A DNA stretch of 64,000 nucleotides from Oceanicaulis sp. HTCC2633 (GTDB taxonomy: Bacteria; Pseudomonadota; Alphaproteobacteria; Caulobacterales; Maricaulaceae). The stretch lies in assembly GCF_000152745.1 (NCBI RefSeq), contig NZ_CH672428.1, positions 131,281 to 195,280 of the forward strand, given 5' to 3'. Numbering within the stretch: position 1 is the stretch's first letter; the number at the start of each line of letters is the position of its first letter. Positions 1 to 14,299 of this stretch are shown here, in pieces. The notes beneath the pieces are model-generated. The model did not search any database and was not told where the DNA came from. It saw only the letters and a list, made by a program, of their open reading frames with translations. The position numbers and the translations under genes are program-made.

Positions 1-672
1 TATGCTGAGCGCGTGATTGCGGTCTGCCATCGTCGCGGAGCGCACGCCATGGGCGGCATGTCCGCCTTCATCCCGGTCAAGGGCGATGACGCGGCGAACG
101 AAGCGGCCGTGGAAAAGGTGAAAGCGGACAAGACCCGCGAAGCCAGCATCGGCCATGACGGCGCCTGGGTGGCGCACCCGGCCCTGGTCCCGGTGGCGAT
201 CGAGGCGTTTGACAAGGTCATGCCGGGCCCGAACCAGCTCGACAAGAAGCCCGCCGTCAAGGAAGACCGCGAGGTGCTCACCTCGGCCTGCGAGGGCACG
301 ATCACCGAGGACGGTCTGTACGGCAACGCCGATGTGGCGATCCGCTATATCGCGAGCTGGCTGCAAGGCCGCGGCGCCGCGCCGATCCACAATCTGATGG
401 AGGACGCGGCCACCGCCGAGATCTCCCGCGCCCAGCTCTGGCAATGGCGCACCCATGGCGCGAAGACCGATGATGGCCAGCTCATCGATGCGGATCGCGT
501 GAAAGCGGTCATCGCCAAGGCGGCGGGCGCCATAAAGGCGGAAGTCGGCGACAATGCCTGGGCGGGCGGACGCTTCTCCGAAGCCGCCGACATCCTGACC
601 GAGCTGGCGCTCAGCGAGAGCTTCGAGGAATTCCTGACCCTGCCCGCCTACGGCAAAATCCAGTCCCGATAG
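1..672 (+). CDS. aceB: Malate synthase A, C-terminal part (5' end outside window)
   Basis: The gene is open from the first base of the window, so only about the last 223 residues are seen. The visible segment RGAHAMGGMSAFIP followed by VKADKTREA..GHDGAWVAHPALVP is characteristic of malate synthase, which condenses glyoxylate and acetyl-CoA to malate in the glyoxylate shunt. The remainder is the helical C-terminal domain (about residues 110-223 of the visible part), ending in LTLPAYGKIQSR. A strong rho-independent terminator follows 22 bases after the stop. The family assignment is confident; the isoform (A rather than G) is inferred from the MGGMSAFIP motif. Confidence 0.93.
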   Translation, partial: YAERVIAVCHRRGAHAMGGMSAFIPVKGDDAANEAAVEKVKADKTREASIGHDGAWVAHPALVPVAIEAFDKVMPGPNQLDKKPAVKEDREVLTSACEGTITEDGLYGNADVAIRYIASWLQGRGAAPIHNLMEDAATAEISRAQLWQWRTHGAKTDDGQLIDADRVKAVIAKAAGAIKAEVGDNAWAGGRFSEAADILTELALSESFEEFLTLPAYGKIQSR

Positions 673-693
673 GGCAGATCGATTCTGATCAGG

Positions 694-718
694 GGGCGGC
701 CTTCGGGCCGCCCTTTTT
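694..718 (+). terminator. Rho-independent terminator of malate synthase
   Basis: A perfect 8-bp stem (gggcggcc / ggccgccc) with a ttcg tetraloop is followed directly by five T residues. It sits 22 bases after the malate synthase stop. Confidence 0.92.
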
Positions 719-750
719 ATTGTCGGCTGAAGCAAGCAGTTGAAAAGACA

Positions 751-776
751 AGGGCCGGAGCTTTCGCTCCGGCCCT
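751..776 (-). terminator. Stem-loop after the first TonB receptor gene
   Basis: A perfect 11-bp inverted repeat (agggccggagc / gctccggccct) with a 4-base loop lies 47 bases past the minus-strand stop at 823. Read on the minus strand it is followed by a T-containing tract (ttgtctttt), as expected of an intrinsic terminator, though the T run is imperfect. Confidence 0.7.
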
Positions 777-822
777 CGCCATCCTCCCTGACTGGTCGTA
801 GCGCCAATCAGTTTTTTGTAGT

Positions 823-3369
<2,547 letters not shown>

Positions 3370-3705
3370 GAATTAGTCTCCTCCCTACTCAGCGTGCCCG
3401 GTTGTCCCGGTTGACGGTCATGAAGCCGCCGGCCCCATGCATCACTGACTAATGTCCATACAAAGGTGACTTATTTTGCGGGCGCGTAAAGCACCCAATA
3501 GCGCTTAAGCATTCCCGGAATGCCCAAATCCGCTCATTTTGCGAATTTTGGTATACAACTGTTGCGAAGCTGTCACGATTACGTGCGCGTCAATCTATGC
3601 TGCATTTGCACAGTAGAATACGCATATTTCAAGAATTCACGCGCTGCAGTCGCAGCATGACTGCGCGAACAGCGCCCCTCCCGAATCGATTAAGCGCATA
3701 AAAGA
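3370..3705. other. Intergenic region between the two TonB receptor genes
   Basis: No open frame of note is present. The segment is clearly more AT-rich than the flanking genes, especially around 3470-3640, and should hold the promoter of copy 1, because a terminator for copy 2 closes its right end. No operator or riboswitch pattern was recognised. Confidence 0.5.
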
Positions 3706-3735
3706 AAAGGCCGCTTCCTGACGGAAGCGGCCTTT
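3706..3735 (-). terminator. Rho-independent terminator of TonB receptor copy 2
   Basis: On the minus strand, ggccgcttcc and ggaagcggcc form a 10-bp stem around a short gtca loop, followed by ttttctttt. It lies about 30 bases after the stop at 3766, so the two receptor genes are separate transcription units. Confidence 0.9.
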
Positions 3736-3765
3736 CGCAAGTGCAGCTAAGCTGTGGAGATCAGC

Positions 3766-6318
<2,553 letters not shown>

Positions 6319-6644
6319 GAAAACTCTCCCTGAAATGGCGCAGCCTTTGATCTGACTGCTTGTGTTGTTGGTTCGGTCCGGGGACCGGTTGCGCGGACCA
6401 TGACCGATTTGCGACGCAATATAAAGATGCTGCATGCGCGACATTCAAATCAGAATGCGGCGAAAAGCCCATTTTCTTTGAATAATTTATAACAGGTGCG
6501 GCGCAGCAACACACCGCAGCAACCCGCCCTGTCAGACGCCGGTGAATGCTCGCTCGACGCATCCGCTGAGACCGCGAAATCAGAGTTACGCTCTGACAAC
6601 GCCTTCAGGGTTAAGATCAGGCCGGAGTGAGGAGGCGCACGCGC
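6319..6644. other. Divergent promoter region, TonB receptor 2 / GGDEF-EAL-like gene
   Basis: This 326-base stretch separates two divergently read genes and must serve both. It includes an AT-rich patch (6465-6500, aataatttataac). On the minus strand TTGAAT (6443-6448) stands 17 bases from a weak TTTATA, a possible but poor promoter. No gene is seen. Confidence 0.4.
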
Positions 6645-7814
6645 GTGAACGATGACGTAATGATTCAGCTCAAGCGCCATTTGGCGAGCGCTGAGCAGAT
6701 TGACGTAAGCCGGTACCAGTTCTTGAACATGGACCGGGTCCGCGAAGCTGCGGGCCCGCGCTGGCCTGAACTGCGAGAGCGCGCCTTCATCGCGTCCCGC
6801 TCCATCATCGAACGCCGTGTGGCCGAGGATGATCTGATCATCCAGTGCGAGAGCGGCTATCTGGTGATCTTCAAGGCGCTCTCCGGGCGCCAGGCCCAGG
6901 CGCTGACCAACAAGGTCCGCAGCGAGCTCGAGGAGTTCTTCCTGGGCGAGGCTTTCATCAACCAGCTCGGCGTGGAGGCCAAGAGCGAGCAATTGAGCGT
7001 CGAGGAATTCGCCGCCACGCTCGCCTCCGCCGATGTGGACGAGCCGCGCCAGGCCAGGACCGTTCAGACCGAGCCGGATCAGAACAAGGCGTTCTCCCTG
7101 TTCTATCAACCGCTCTGGGACCAGAAGCGGGAAGCGGTGGCGAGCTATATCGTGCGCGCCGTCAATGCCGGCGTTGATCAGCCCTTTCAGGCGCGCAACA
7201 CAGACCTCATGCTGACCGATCTCAAGCCTGACGCCCGGTGCGCTGTCGATCAGGCCGTCCTGGAAAGCGCAACCGAGGCGCTTGAAGAGCTCGTCCGCTC
7301 CGGCAGCCGGTGCGCCCTGATCGTGCCCGCGGGCTATACCTCGCTGAGCAATCCGCGCACGCGATCCACCTATGTCACCGCGCTGGCCGCCCTGCCCGCC
7401 CATTTGCGCCAGCTGATCTGGGTGCAGATCAAGGACGCGCCCTCCGATACGCCCCCCAACGTGCTGGACGAGACCTTGCGCATCCTGCATGCGCAATCGC
7501 CCAAGCTGTTCGTTCATGTCCGCACGGACTGGCCCTATTGGAGCCGCTTCGAGCATTCCGGCGTGGACGCGATCGGCGCCGATTTTCCCCAGCGCCTGAC
7601 AGAATCCGACCGGCTGGATATCGAGCGGTTCATGGCCAGCGCGAAGCGTGGCGGCAGTCTTGTCTATTTCAACCGGGTTGAAACCTGGGAGAGCTTCCGG
7701 GCGGCGAGCCAGACCAGCGCCCACCTGTTCTCGGGCAAGGCCGTCGGACAGCTGCCCCACCCGGCTCCGCCCTACAGGTTGTCGCGGGCGCGCCTGTTGA
7801 ACGGCGCCCTCTAA
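6645..7814 (+). CDS. Degenerate GGDEF-EAL-like protein
   Basis: This 389-residue soluble protein has no recognisable catalytic motif. The N-terminal third (RERAFIASRSIIERRVAEDDLI..ESGYLVIFKALSGRQAQALTNKVRSEL) has the rhythm of a GGDEF domain without GG[DE]EF. The C-terminal half starts FSLFYQPLWDQK, like the first strand of EAL domains, and ends GSLVYFNRVETWESFRAASQTSAHLFSGKAVG, aligning by eye with the GVET...GCDYLQGYLFG end of EAL domains. EAL itself and the metal ligands are absent, so it is more likely a non-catalytic c-di-GMP sensor or scaffold than an enzyme. GTG at 6645 is chosen because GAGGAGG lies 9 bases upstream; an earlier GTG at 6627 overlaps that Shine-Dalgarno site. Confidence 0.6.
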   Translation: MNDDVMIQLKRHLASAEQIDVSRYQFLNMDRVREAAGPRWPELRERAFIASRSIIERRVAEDDLIIQCESGYLVIFKALSGRQAQALTNKVRSELEEFFLGEAFINQLGVEAKSEQLSVEEFAATLASADVDEPRQARTVQTEPDQNKAFSLFYQPLWDQKREAVASYIVRAVNAGVDQPFQARNTDLMLTDLKPDARCAVDQAVLESATEALEELVRSGSRCALIVPAGYTSLSNPRTRSTYVTALAALPAHLRQLIWVQIKDAPSDTPPNVLDETLRILHAQSPKLFVHVRTDWPYWSRFEHSGVDAIGADFPQRLTESDRLDIERFMASAKRGGSLVYFNRVETWESFRAASQTSAHLFSGKAVGQLPHPAPPYRLSRARLLNGAL

Positions 7815-7880
7815 CCCCGCCCTTGCCCTTAAGCGGTTCAGGGTTCTACGCTGACAGATCAGAGATTTGGAGCGTACTGG

Positions 7881-9944
7881 ATGAACCGGATACTTTTTGC
7901 ATCGCTCGCCCTGGCGATGGCGAGCCCCAGCGCCTTAGCGGCCTCCCAGGCGGAGGGCGGTCCCTTGCAGGCCGCCGATATTTTCAGCCTTGAGATGGCG
8001 CGCGATCCGCAGATCAGCCCTAATGGCCGTTGGGTCGCCTATCAACGGCGCTCCAATGACATCATGACCGACCAGACCCGGTCGGCCATCTGGACGGCGC
8101 CCTATGAGGGCGGCGCCAATCGGCCGCTGGTCACCGGCTCGGGCGATTATTCCTCACCGCGCTGGTCGCCCGATTCCAGCCAGATCGTGTTCATCGCCAA
8201 CGAGAACGGCGAAAGCCTTCTGAAAAAGGTCTGGGTCGATAACGGCCGCAGCGCCACTCTGGCCCAGCTGCCCGGCGGCGCCGGAAATCTAAGCTGGTCT
8301 CCGGACGGGCGCTGGATCGCCTTCACCATGTTCATGCCCACCCCCGAACCGCAGGTGGACATCGGCATGCCCGACAAGCCGCGCGGCGCCGAGTGGGCGG
8401 CGCCCGCCCTGGTCGATGAGACCACGCGCTATGAATTCGATGGCGCGGGCGAACTGCCGTCGGGCTATTCTCAGATCTTCGTGGCGCCCGCTGATGGCGG
8501 CGCTCCGCGTCAACTGACCCATGTGACCGACGGCTCGATTTCAGGCGTCAGCTGGGGGCCGGACTCCCAGCGCCTCTATTACTCGCTCGGCGGGCGTGAG
8601 GCCGATGATTTCGATTTCCGCGAGGCGGATATCTACGCCATTGCGCTGGACGCCTCCGATCCGGTCCAGATCACGGACTTTCCGGGCGGAGAATCGAGCC
8701 CCCGCATTTCGCCTGATGGCGAGATGCTCGCCTACCTCTCCACCCCGCGTCGCGAAGAATCCAATGTGGACAACGACCTGAAGGTCATGAGCCTGTCCGG
8801 CGGCGAGCCGCGCGAATTGCTGGCGGATCTGGATCGCGGCTTCAATCAGGCCGAATGGGACGAACGCGGACGCGGCCTGTGGGTCAGTTTTGATGATCGC
8901 GGCCACACCGTGCTGGGCTATGCCGGCCTCAATGGCGGACTCGACCGGATTCGCGACGATCTGGGCGGCATGACCTTTGGCCGTCCCTACACGTCCGGCG
9001 CCTTCTCCGTATCCGGCAATGACCGCTGGGCCGCAACACTGGCCAGCGCCTATGATCTGGCCAATGTCGGCGTCGGCACGCGCCGGGGTCTGGCCAATCG
9101 CCTGACCGATGTGAATGCGGACGTTCTGGGCCTGCGAGATCTTGCGGAAGTTGAACGCTTCACCTGGGCCAGCTCGGCGGACGGTCAGGAGATCGAGGGC
9201 TGGATCGCCTATCCGCCCGGTTTTGATCCGAACCAGTCCTATCCGATGATCCTTGAAATCCATGGCGGCCCGCACACCGCCTATGGTCCGCAATTCTCCG
9301 CCGAGGTGCAGCTCTATGCCGCCGCCGGCTATGTGGTGCTCTACACCAATCCGCGCGGCTCGACCTCTTATGGCGAGGCCTTCTCCAACGAGATCGACAA
9401 GGATTACCCCGGTCAGGACGTGGACGACCTTCTGTCGGGCGTCGATGCCCTGATCGCGCGCGGCTTTGTGGACGAGGATCGACTGTTCGTCACTGGCGGC
9501 TCGGGCGGCGGCGTGCTGACCGCCCAGCTCATCGGGGTGACCGATCGCTTTGCGGCGGCCGCCGTGGGCAAGCCGGTCATCAACTGGGTCAGCTTCGCCC
9601 TCGCCGCCGATATCGGGCCGAGCATCTATCGCTACTGGTTCGGCGTGACGCCCTGGGATGACCCTGAGACCTACTGGCGCCGCAGCCCGCTCTCTCTGGT
9701 GGGCAATGTGGAAACGCCGGCCCTGGTCTTTGTCGGCGGCGAAGACCGCCGCACCCCTGTCTTCGAGGCCGAGCAATACTACAACGCCCTGCAGATCCGC
9801 GGCATTGAGAGCCGGCTGGTGCGCATTCCGGGCGCCTATCACGGCATCGCCGACAGCCGGCCCTCGCGCCTGCTGCAGAAAACCGGTCATGTGCTCGCCT
9901 GGTTCGAGCAATACGATCCGGCGAACGCCGCCGACGCTGAATGA
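7881..9944 (+). CDS. Exported prolyl oligopeptidase family (S9) serine peptidase
   Basis: This 687-residue protein has a cleavable signal peptide (about 1-20, ALA-AS), an N-terminal WD40-like/DPP-IV-type propeller (FSLEMARDPQISPNGRWVAYQRR, SPRWSPDSSQIVF, SWSPDGRWIAF, SPRISPDGEMLAYLS) and a C-terminal alpha/beta hydrolase domain. The triad can be placed: Ser541 in GGSGGG, Asp622 in GGEDRRTP and His654 in PGAYHGIA. The layout is that of acylaminoacyl-peptidase/dipeptidyl peptidases of family S9, here likely periplasmic and processing oligopeptides. It overlaps the next gene by four bases (ATGA), so the two are translationally coupled. Confidence 0.93.
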   Translation: MNRILFASLALAMASPSALAASQAEGGPLQAADIFSLEMARDPQISPNGRWVAYQRRSNDIMTDQTRSAIWTAPYEGGANRPLVTGSGDYSSPRWSPDSSQIVFIANENGESLLKKVWVDNGRSATLAQLPGGAGNLSWSPDGRWIAFTMFMPTPEPQVDIGMPDKPRGAEWAAPALVDETTRYEFDGAGELPSGYSQIFVAPADGGAPRQLTHVTDGSISGVSWGPDSQRLYYSLGGREADDFDFREADIYAIALDASDPVQITDFPGGESSPRISPDGEMLAYLSTPRREESNVDNDLKVMSLSGGEPRELLADLDRGFNQAEWDERGRGLWVSFDDRGHTVLGYAGLNGGLDRIRDDLGGMTFGRPYTSGAFSVSGNDRWAATLASAYDLANVGVGTRRGLANRLTDVNADVLGLRDLAEVERFTWASSADGQEIEGWIAYPPGFDPNQSYPMILEIHGGPHTAYGPQFSAEVQLYAAAGYVVLYTNPRGSTSYGEAFSNEIDKDYPGQDVDDLLSGVDALIARGFVDEDRLFVTGGSGGGVLTAQLIGVTDRFAAAAVGKPVINWVSFALAADIGPSIYRYWFGVTPWDDPETYWRRSPLSLVGNVETPALVFVGGEDRRTPVFEAEQYYNALQIRGIESRLVRIPGAYHGIADSRPSRLLQKTGHVLAWFEQYDPANAADAE

Positions 9945-10579
9945 CCGATCGGGATCCCGAGGCGGAGGCGCGCGGCGCCTCCGCCATCGCGGACATTTAT
10001 GAGCGTCACGCCGGGCGATTTGACGCCCGAAGACGCTCGGCCAAGACCTTCATGGAAGCGGGCTGGATGGCCCGCTTTCTGGCATTGGCGCCCTCTCAGG
10101 GGCGCATTCTTGATCTTGGCTGCGGATCGGGATTTCCCATTGCCGCGCATCTGATCGATCAGGGGCGACAGGTCGAAGGCGTGGATGTGGCCGGGGCCAT
10201 GATCGCGCTCGCCCGCAAGGCCTGGCCTGATCAGCGCTGGCGTGTGGGCGACATGCGGACAATCGATCTCTCAGGCCCCTATGCCGGCGCCCTCGCCTGG
10301 CATTCGAGCTTTCACCTGCCGGGCCTGGATCAGGCGCAGCTGATCGCCCGAATAGGACCGGCGCTGGCGCCAGGCGCCCCGTTCATGTTCACCAGCGGGG
10401 ATGGCGAGGGCGTCGCCTGGGGCGACATGTTCGGGGATCGCCTCTTTCATGCGAGCCTCGCCCCGACACAGTTTGAAACTGCGCTGGAAGACGCCGGCCT
10501 TGAGCTGGTCGATCAATGCTTCAATGATGAGACCTGCGGCGGCGCCGGCGTCTGGCTCGCGCGCAAGCGTCAGACCTGA
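9941..10579 (+). CDS. Class I SAM-dependent methyltransferase
   Basis: This 212-residue protein carries motif I (ILDLGCGSGFPIAAHL, about residues 52-67) and the following acidic strand (VEGVDVAGAMIALAR), which bind S-adenosylmethionine in the Rossmann-like fold. The acceptor substrate cannot be told; it resembles small-molecule methyltransferases rather than nucleic-acid ones. The start overlaps the stop of the S9 peptidase gene, and the 3' end overlaps the convergent GST gene by 10 bases. Confidence 0.85.
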   Translation: MTDRDPEAEARGASAIADIYERHAGRFDARRRSAKTFMEAGWMARFLALAPSQGRILDLGCGSGFPIAAHLIDQGRQVEGVDVAGAMIALARKAWPDQRWRVGDMRTIDLSGPYAGALAWHSSFHLPGLDQAQLIARIGPALAPGAPFMFTSGDGEGVAWGDMFGDRLFHASLAPTQFETALEDAGLELVDQCFNDETCGGAGVWLARKRQT

Positions 10580-11199
10580 CCGCTGGGGCGCGCCTTGCAG
10601 GCGTCCCGCCATTTGGCCAGCGCCTCAAGCTCATCCCCCGGGATCATCTTCACCCAGGCCGCAAACTCGACAAACACGAAGGCGGTGATGTCGGCGAAGC
10701 TGAACGCATCCCCCGCCAGCCAGGGAGTATCGGACAGGCGTGTGTCCAGCGTCTTGAAGAAGCGCTGCCCCCGCATCATGCCGCGCTCGGCCAGCTCGGG
10801 GATCTGCGGCACCGGGTCCGGCCCCGGCAGCGCCCGGTCCTTCATGGCCTTGGACGTATTGCGCAGCACTTCCATGACGCTGATCAGCCCGTCGAACTCG
10901 GCCCGCCACACCCATTCGGCGACGCGCGCCTGCTCGATCGGACTTGTGCCCAGAAGCGGCGGATCGGGATAGAGCGCCTCGAGATACCGCACGATGGACG
11001 CGTTCTCGCACAGGCTCTCCCCGTCATCGGTGAGCAGGGCCGGCACGGTGCAGCCGGGATTGACCGTCCTGAAGTCCTCGCTGAACTGCTGGCCCGATCG
11101 CAGATCGATCTCGATGGTCTCCACATCGATCCGCTTTTCCGCAATCACCATGCGGGCGCGGCGCGGGCTGGGCGCAGTGGCGCAATCATAGAACTTCAT
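10570..11199 (-). CDS. Glutathione S-transferase family protein
   Basis: The 209-residue protein begins with a thioredoxin-like domain (MKFYDCATAPSPRRARMVIAEK) that includes the cis-Pro segment GCTVPALL and the glutathione-binding ESLCENASIVRYLE motif, followed by an all-helical C-terminal domain (from about residue 88). It probably conjugates or reduces electrophiles using glutathione in the cytoplasm; the exact class is not certain. It lies 26 bases downstream of the amidase gene on the same strand and is probably co-transcribed with it. Confidence 0.88.
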   Translation of the reverse strand: MKFYDCATAPSPRRARMVIAEKRIDVETIEIDLRSGQQFSEDFRTVNPGCTVPALLTDDGESLCENASIVRYLEALYPDPPLLGTSPIEQARVAEWVWRAEFDGLISVMEVLRNTSKAMKDRALPGPDPVPQIPELAERGMMRGQRFFKTLDTRLSDTPWLAGDAFSFADITAFVFVEFAAWVKMIPGDELEALAKWRDACKARPSGQV

Positions 11200-11225
11200 G
11201 GACGGTCCTCCCGGTTTGACTGGCG

Positions 11226-12950
11226 TTACTCGGCGAACGCTTGCGGGCGAGTATCGGCCACGCCCAGACGCGCTTCAATCTGGGCGCCCAGCGCCAGGAT
11301 CACGCCTTCGTCAAAGAGCGGCGCCCAGAGCGAGGTCGCATACGGCACCGAGAAGGTGTCACCGCTCTCATCCGCCGGAGCGCCGAAGATCGTCCGCGTG
11401 GGCTGATCGACAAAGCCCGAGCGGAAGGCGAGCTGGGGATGACCGGTATAGTTGGTGATCAGCAGCATGCCGCCTGCGAAGTTCGGGCCGATCATCGCGT
11501 CGATGCCCTCGAAGGTCTCCGCCATCATGGTCATGGCCTTGCGACGCAGGCGATCGGCATTGACCATGTCCACCGCACTCGCAAAGCGCGCCCGGCGGAA
11601 GGTGTTCGGCCAGGCCGCATCCACCTGCCAGCGCAGCTGATCGTCGAGATCCTCGAGCGTCATGGTCTCGAACGCCGCCGCCGCTTCGCATTCCAGCTGG
11701 ATGAGCATGGCGTCCCAGGGCTGCTCCTCGAACTCCACGGGGACGAGCTCCACCCCCAGCGCCCGGGCGGCCTCGAGCGCCGCGCGATCCGGATCGGCCG
11801 CCTCCTCGAACCAGGTCGGGTTATAGCCCAGTCGCAGCCCGGACAGATCGCGGGAGAAGTCCGCCTCGAAGCCATGATCGAAAGAGGAGGCGTCTCCCGC
11901 ATCCCCGCCATTGATCACGCCGAGCACCAGCGCCGCATCAGGCGTTGAGCGCACGATGGGACCGATCTTGTCGAGCGACCAGCACAGCGCCATGGCGCCG
12001 GTGCGCGCCACCCGCCCGAAGGTCGGGCGCAGCCCTGTCGTGCCGCACCGGTGGGACGGCGAGACGATGGAGCCCAGCGTTTCGGTGCCGATGGCGAAGC
12101 TGCACAGCGCCGCAGCCGTGGCCGAAGCGGGCCCGGCCGAGCTGCCCGAGCTGCCCTCGTTGGGGTTGAACGGATTGCGGGTCACCCCGTCAAACCAGAT
12201 ATCGCCATACGCCAGAGCGCCGGACGTGGCCTTGCCCAGCAGCACGGCGCCCGCCTCTTCGAGACGCTTGGCGACCACGGCCGTCTCCTCGGCGACGCGG
12301 TCCTGATAGAGAGTCGCACCCCAGGTCGCCCGGATATCGGCCACATCGATGATGTCCTTGAGAGCGTAAGGCACGCCGTGAAGCGGGCCGCGCACCTGTC
12401 CGCGCGCGCGTTCGGCATCCATCTGCGCCGCCTGACGCCGGGCCAGGTCGGCCGTGACGGTCACAAAGCACTCCAGCGCCTCGCCATGGCGGGCGATGCG
12501 ATCAAGATAGATGTCGGTCAGCTGGACGCTGGTCAGCTCACCGGACGCCATCCAGGCGGCGTGCTTCCAGCTAGGAGCGAAGGCGATGTCGGCGGGATCG
12601 GACGGCGCCGGTCCGGCGTTGATGGGCAGGCCGGTGACAAAATTGTCCTGGGCGCGATAGGTCTTGCCCGGCAGGCGCGGATCAAAGGTCAGGGCCGGCG
12701 CCAGCTCGTTGGGCTTCTCCACCGCGCGCAGACGCTCGGCGCGGGACATCCAGGCCTCGATGCCGTTCAGCATCTGCTCGCGCTCGGACGGCGTGTAGCT
12801 CACGCCCATGAGCCGTTCAGCCCCGGAGAGCATCTCCGAGTTGACTGGCGTTTGCTGACGGGCGCCGGCGGCGGAGGCGGCGATGCCGCCCACTCCCGCT
12901 CCGGCCAGAAGCCCCAGCACCGTACGACGCGTATTGTTTGATCCCGTCAT
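11226..12950 (-). CDS. Tat-exported amidase (amidase signature family)
   Basis: The 574-residue product begins MTGSNNTRRTVLGLLAGAGVGG, a twin-arginine signal, so folded export is expected. The amidase signature is complete: the catalytic Lys in GVPYALKDIIDV, the Gly/Ser-rich GSSGSSAGPASATAAALC and the Ser in GTETLGSIVSPS make up the Ser-cisSer-Lys triad. These enzymes hydrolyse amide bonds of varied substrates. The ATG at 12950 is chosen over in-frame codons up to 13208 because it begins the signal sequence and has AGGGG upstream. Confidence 0.9.
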   Translation of the reverse strand: MTGSNNTRRTVLGLLAGAGVGGIAASAAGARQQTPVNSEMLSGAERLMGVSYTPSEREQMLNGIEAWMSRAERLRAVEKPNELAPALTFDPRLPGKTYRAQDNFVTGLPINAGPAPSDPADIAFAPSWKHAAWMASGELTSVQLTDIYLDRIARHGEALECFVTVTADLARRQAAQMDAERARGQVRGPLHGVPYALKDIIDVADIRATWGATLYQDRVAEETAVVAKRLEEAGAVLLGKATSGALAYGDIWFDGVTRNPFNPNEGSSGSSAGPASATAAALCSFAIGTETLGSIVSPSHRCGTTGLRPTFGRVARTGAMALCWSLDKIGPIVRSTPDAALVLGVINGGDAGDASSFDHGFEADFSRDLSGLRLGYNPTWFEEAADPDRAALEAARALGVELVPVEFEEQPWDAMLIQLECEAAAAFETMTLEDLDDQLRWQVDAAWPNTFRRARFASAVDMVNADRLRRKAMTMMAETFEGIDAMIGPNFAGGMLLITNYTGHPQLAFRSGFVDQPTRTIFGAPADESGDTFSVPYATSLWAPLFDEGVILALGAQIEARLGVADTRPQAFAE

Positions 12951-13184
12951 GATATCCCCTCGAACGTTCAGCTCCGGTTCAGGCCCGGATTGTTCATGTA
13001 TGTTAACGGCGCAGAAGGCGCCTGACTCGTCCAAGTGGGAAACTAGGCCGAAGACCGCACCGAAAAAAGCCGAATTTCGCCACGTTTCCGCCTTGTTTTG
13101 TTTGATTTCGCCCAACTTAAGCTCGATTATCGGGACATGGTTAATGCTTGGGCGTTGTGAACAGTGAGCATAAGGGGCCGGACC

Positions 13185-14228
13185 ATGCGTGATGCGATTG
13201 AGACCCAAGATCGGCCGATCTCGAACAATCTCCTGGGCTTGAACCGGGGCCGTTCAGAGGATTCGGACGACGCCATGGATACTGAAATCGACCGCAAGAC
13301 CCACCAGATGTTTGATCGTCTGACCGATGCGTATTATCGCGCCTCGGCCTCTTTCGACGCCTATCTGCATTTCCGCCAGACGCGGGGCCGCATGTTCGAG
13401 GAGGCCCTGCCGCGCGACAAGTGGATCAACCGCTCGGCCACCTATCCGGACAGCCACATCATGCACTTCTCCATCCTCGCCGGGATGGTTCTGGTGGAAG
13501 GGCTGATCAACGCCTACTTCTTTTCCAAAAGCTCCGACCTGGGCCTTCTGGGCGGCTGGATCCAGGCCATCACCGTGGCCTTCACCAACGTCATCACCTC
13601 CTTCTTCCTGATCGGTTTTCTGGGGCTGCGCCTGCTGCAGAACCCGGACAGGCCCTTCTCCTTCGCCGCGGCCATTATCGGCACGCCCATGGCGGTCGGC
13701 TTCGTGGTGTTCCTGAACTATACCGCCGCGCTTTATCGCGACCTTCTTGAGCTGAACGCCGCCACACTGGCCCTGGGCGATCTGGCCGAACCCACCGGCG
13801 CCATCCTGGCCCCGGTCAGCTCGGCTTTCAGCCTGACCGGAATCCAGACGCTGGAAGGCCTTCTGCTGTTCGGGCTCGGCATCACCTTCGCCGCCATCGC
13901 CGCCTTCAAGGGCGCAACCTTTGACGACCGGCTGATCGGCTATGGCACCGCCCAGCGCCGCGCCATCAATGCAGCCGCCCATCTCTCCGCCGTGCTCAAA
14001 CAATTGCCGCACACCCATCGCGAACATGCCCAGGACCCCGATGACATCGAGGCGAGCCTGAGCGCGCCGACACGCCGTGAGGCGATTGCGCTCAAGCGCA
14101 AGATCGACAAGTTCTTCGCGGCGGACAATTCGCGCTCCATCCAGCTCTACGAGCAGGCGCCGGACACCGATCTGACCGATAGCCGGGATGAGGCCAGCGC
14201 GGACAAACCGCCCTTCCCGGGCCGATAA
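13185..14228 (+). CDS. Polytopic membrane protein of unknown function
   Basis: This 347-residue protein has a soluble N-terminus (about 1-95), four to five transmembrane segments (around FSILAGMVLVEGLINAYF, WIQAITVAFTNVITSFFLIGFLGL, FAAAIIGTPMAVGFVVFL and LEGLLLFGLGITFAAIAAF) and a charged C-terminal tail. ATG at 13185 with AAGGGG upstream is preferred to the codon at 13164. It is followed 71 bases later by a gene for a membrane-anchored VWA-like protein, and the two probably act together. I do not recognise a named family. Confidence 0.7.
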   Translation: MRDAIETQDRPISNNLLGLNRGRSEDSDDAMDTEIDRKTHQMFDRLTDAYYRASASFDAYLHFRQTRGRMFEEALPRDKWINRSATYPDSHIMHFSILAGMVLVEGLINAYFFSKSSDLGLLGGWIQAITVAFTNVITSFFLIGFLGLRLLQNPDRPFSFAAAIIGTPMAVGFVVFLNYTAALYRDLLELNAATLALGDLAEPTGAILAPVSSAFSLTGIQTLEGLLLFGLGITFAAIAAFKGATFDDRLIGYGTAQRRAINAAAHLSAVLKQLPHTHREHAQDPDDIEASLSAPTRREAIALKRKIDKFFAADNSRSIQLYEQAPDTDLTDSRDEASADKPPFPGR

Positions 14229-14299
14229 CGTCTAGCCATATGGCGGAGGGCGCCCCATGATGCGCTCCGCGAGCGGCTGGCAGAGGGGGCGTCAGACAT

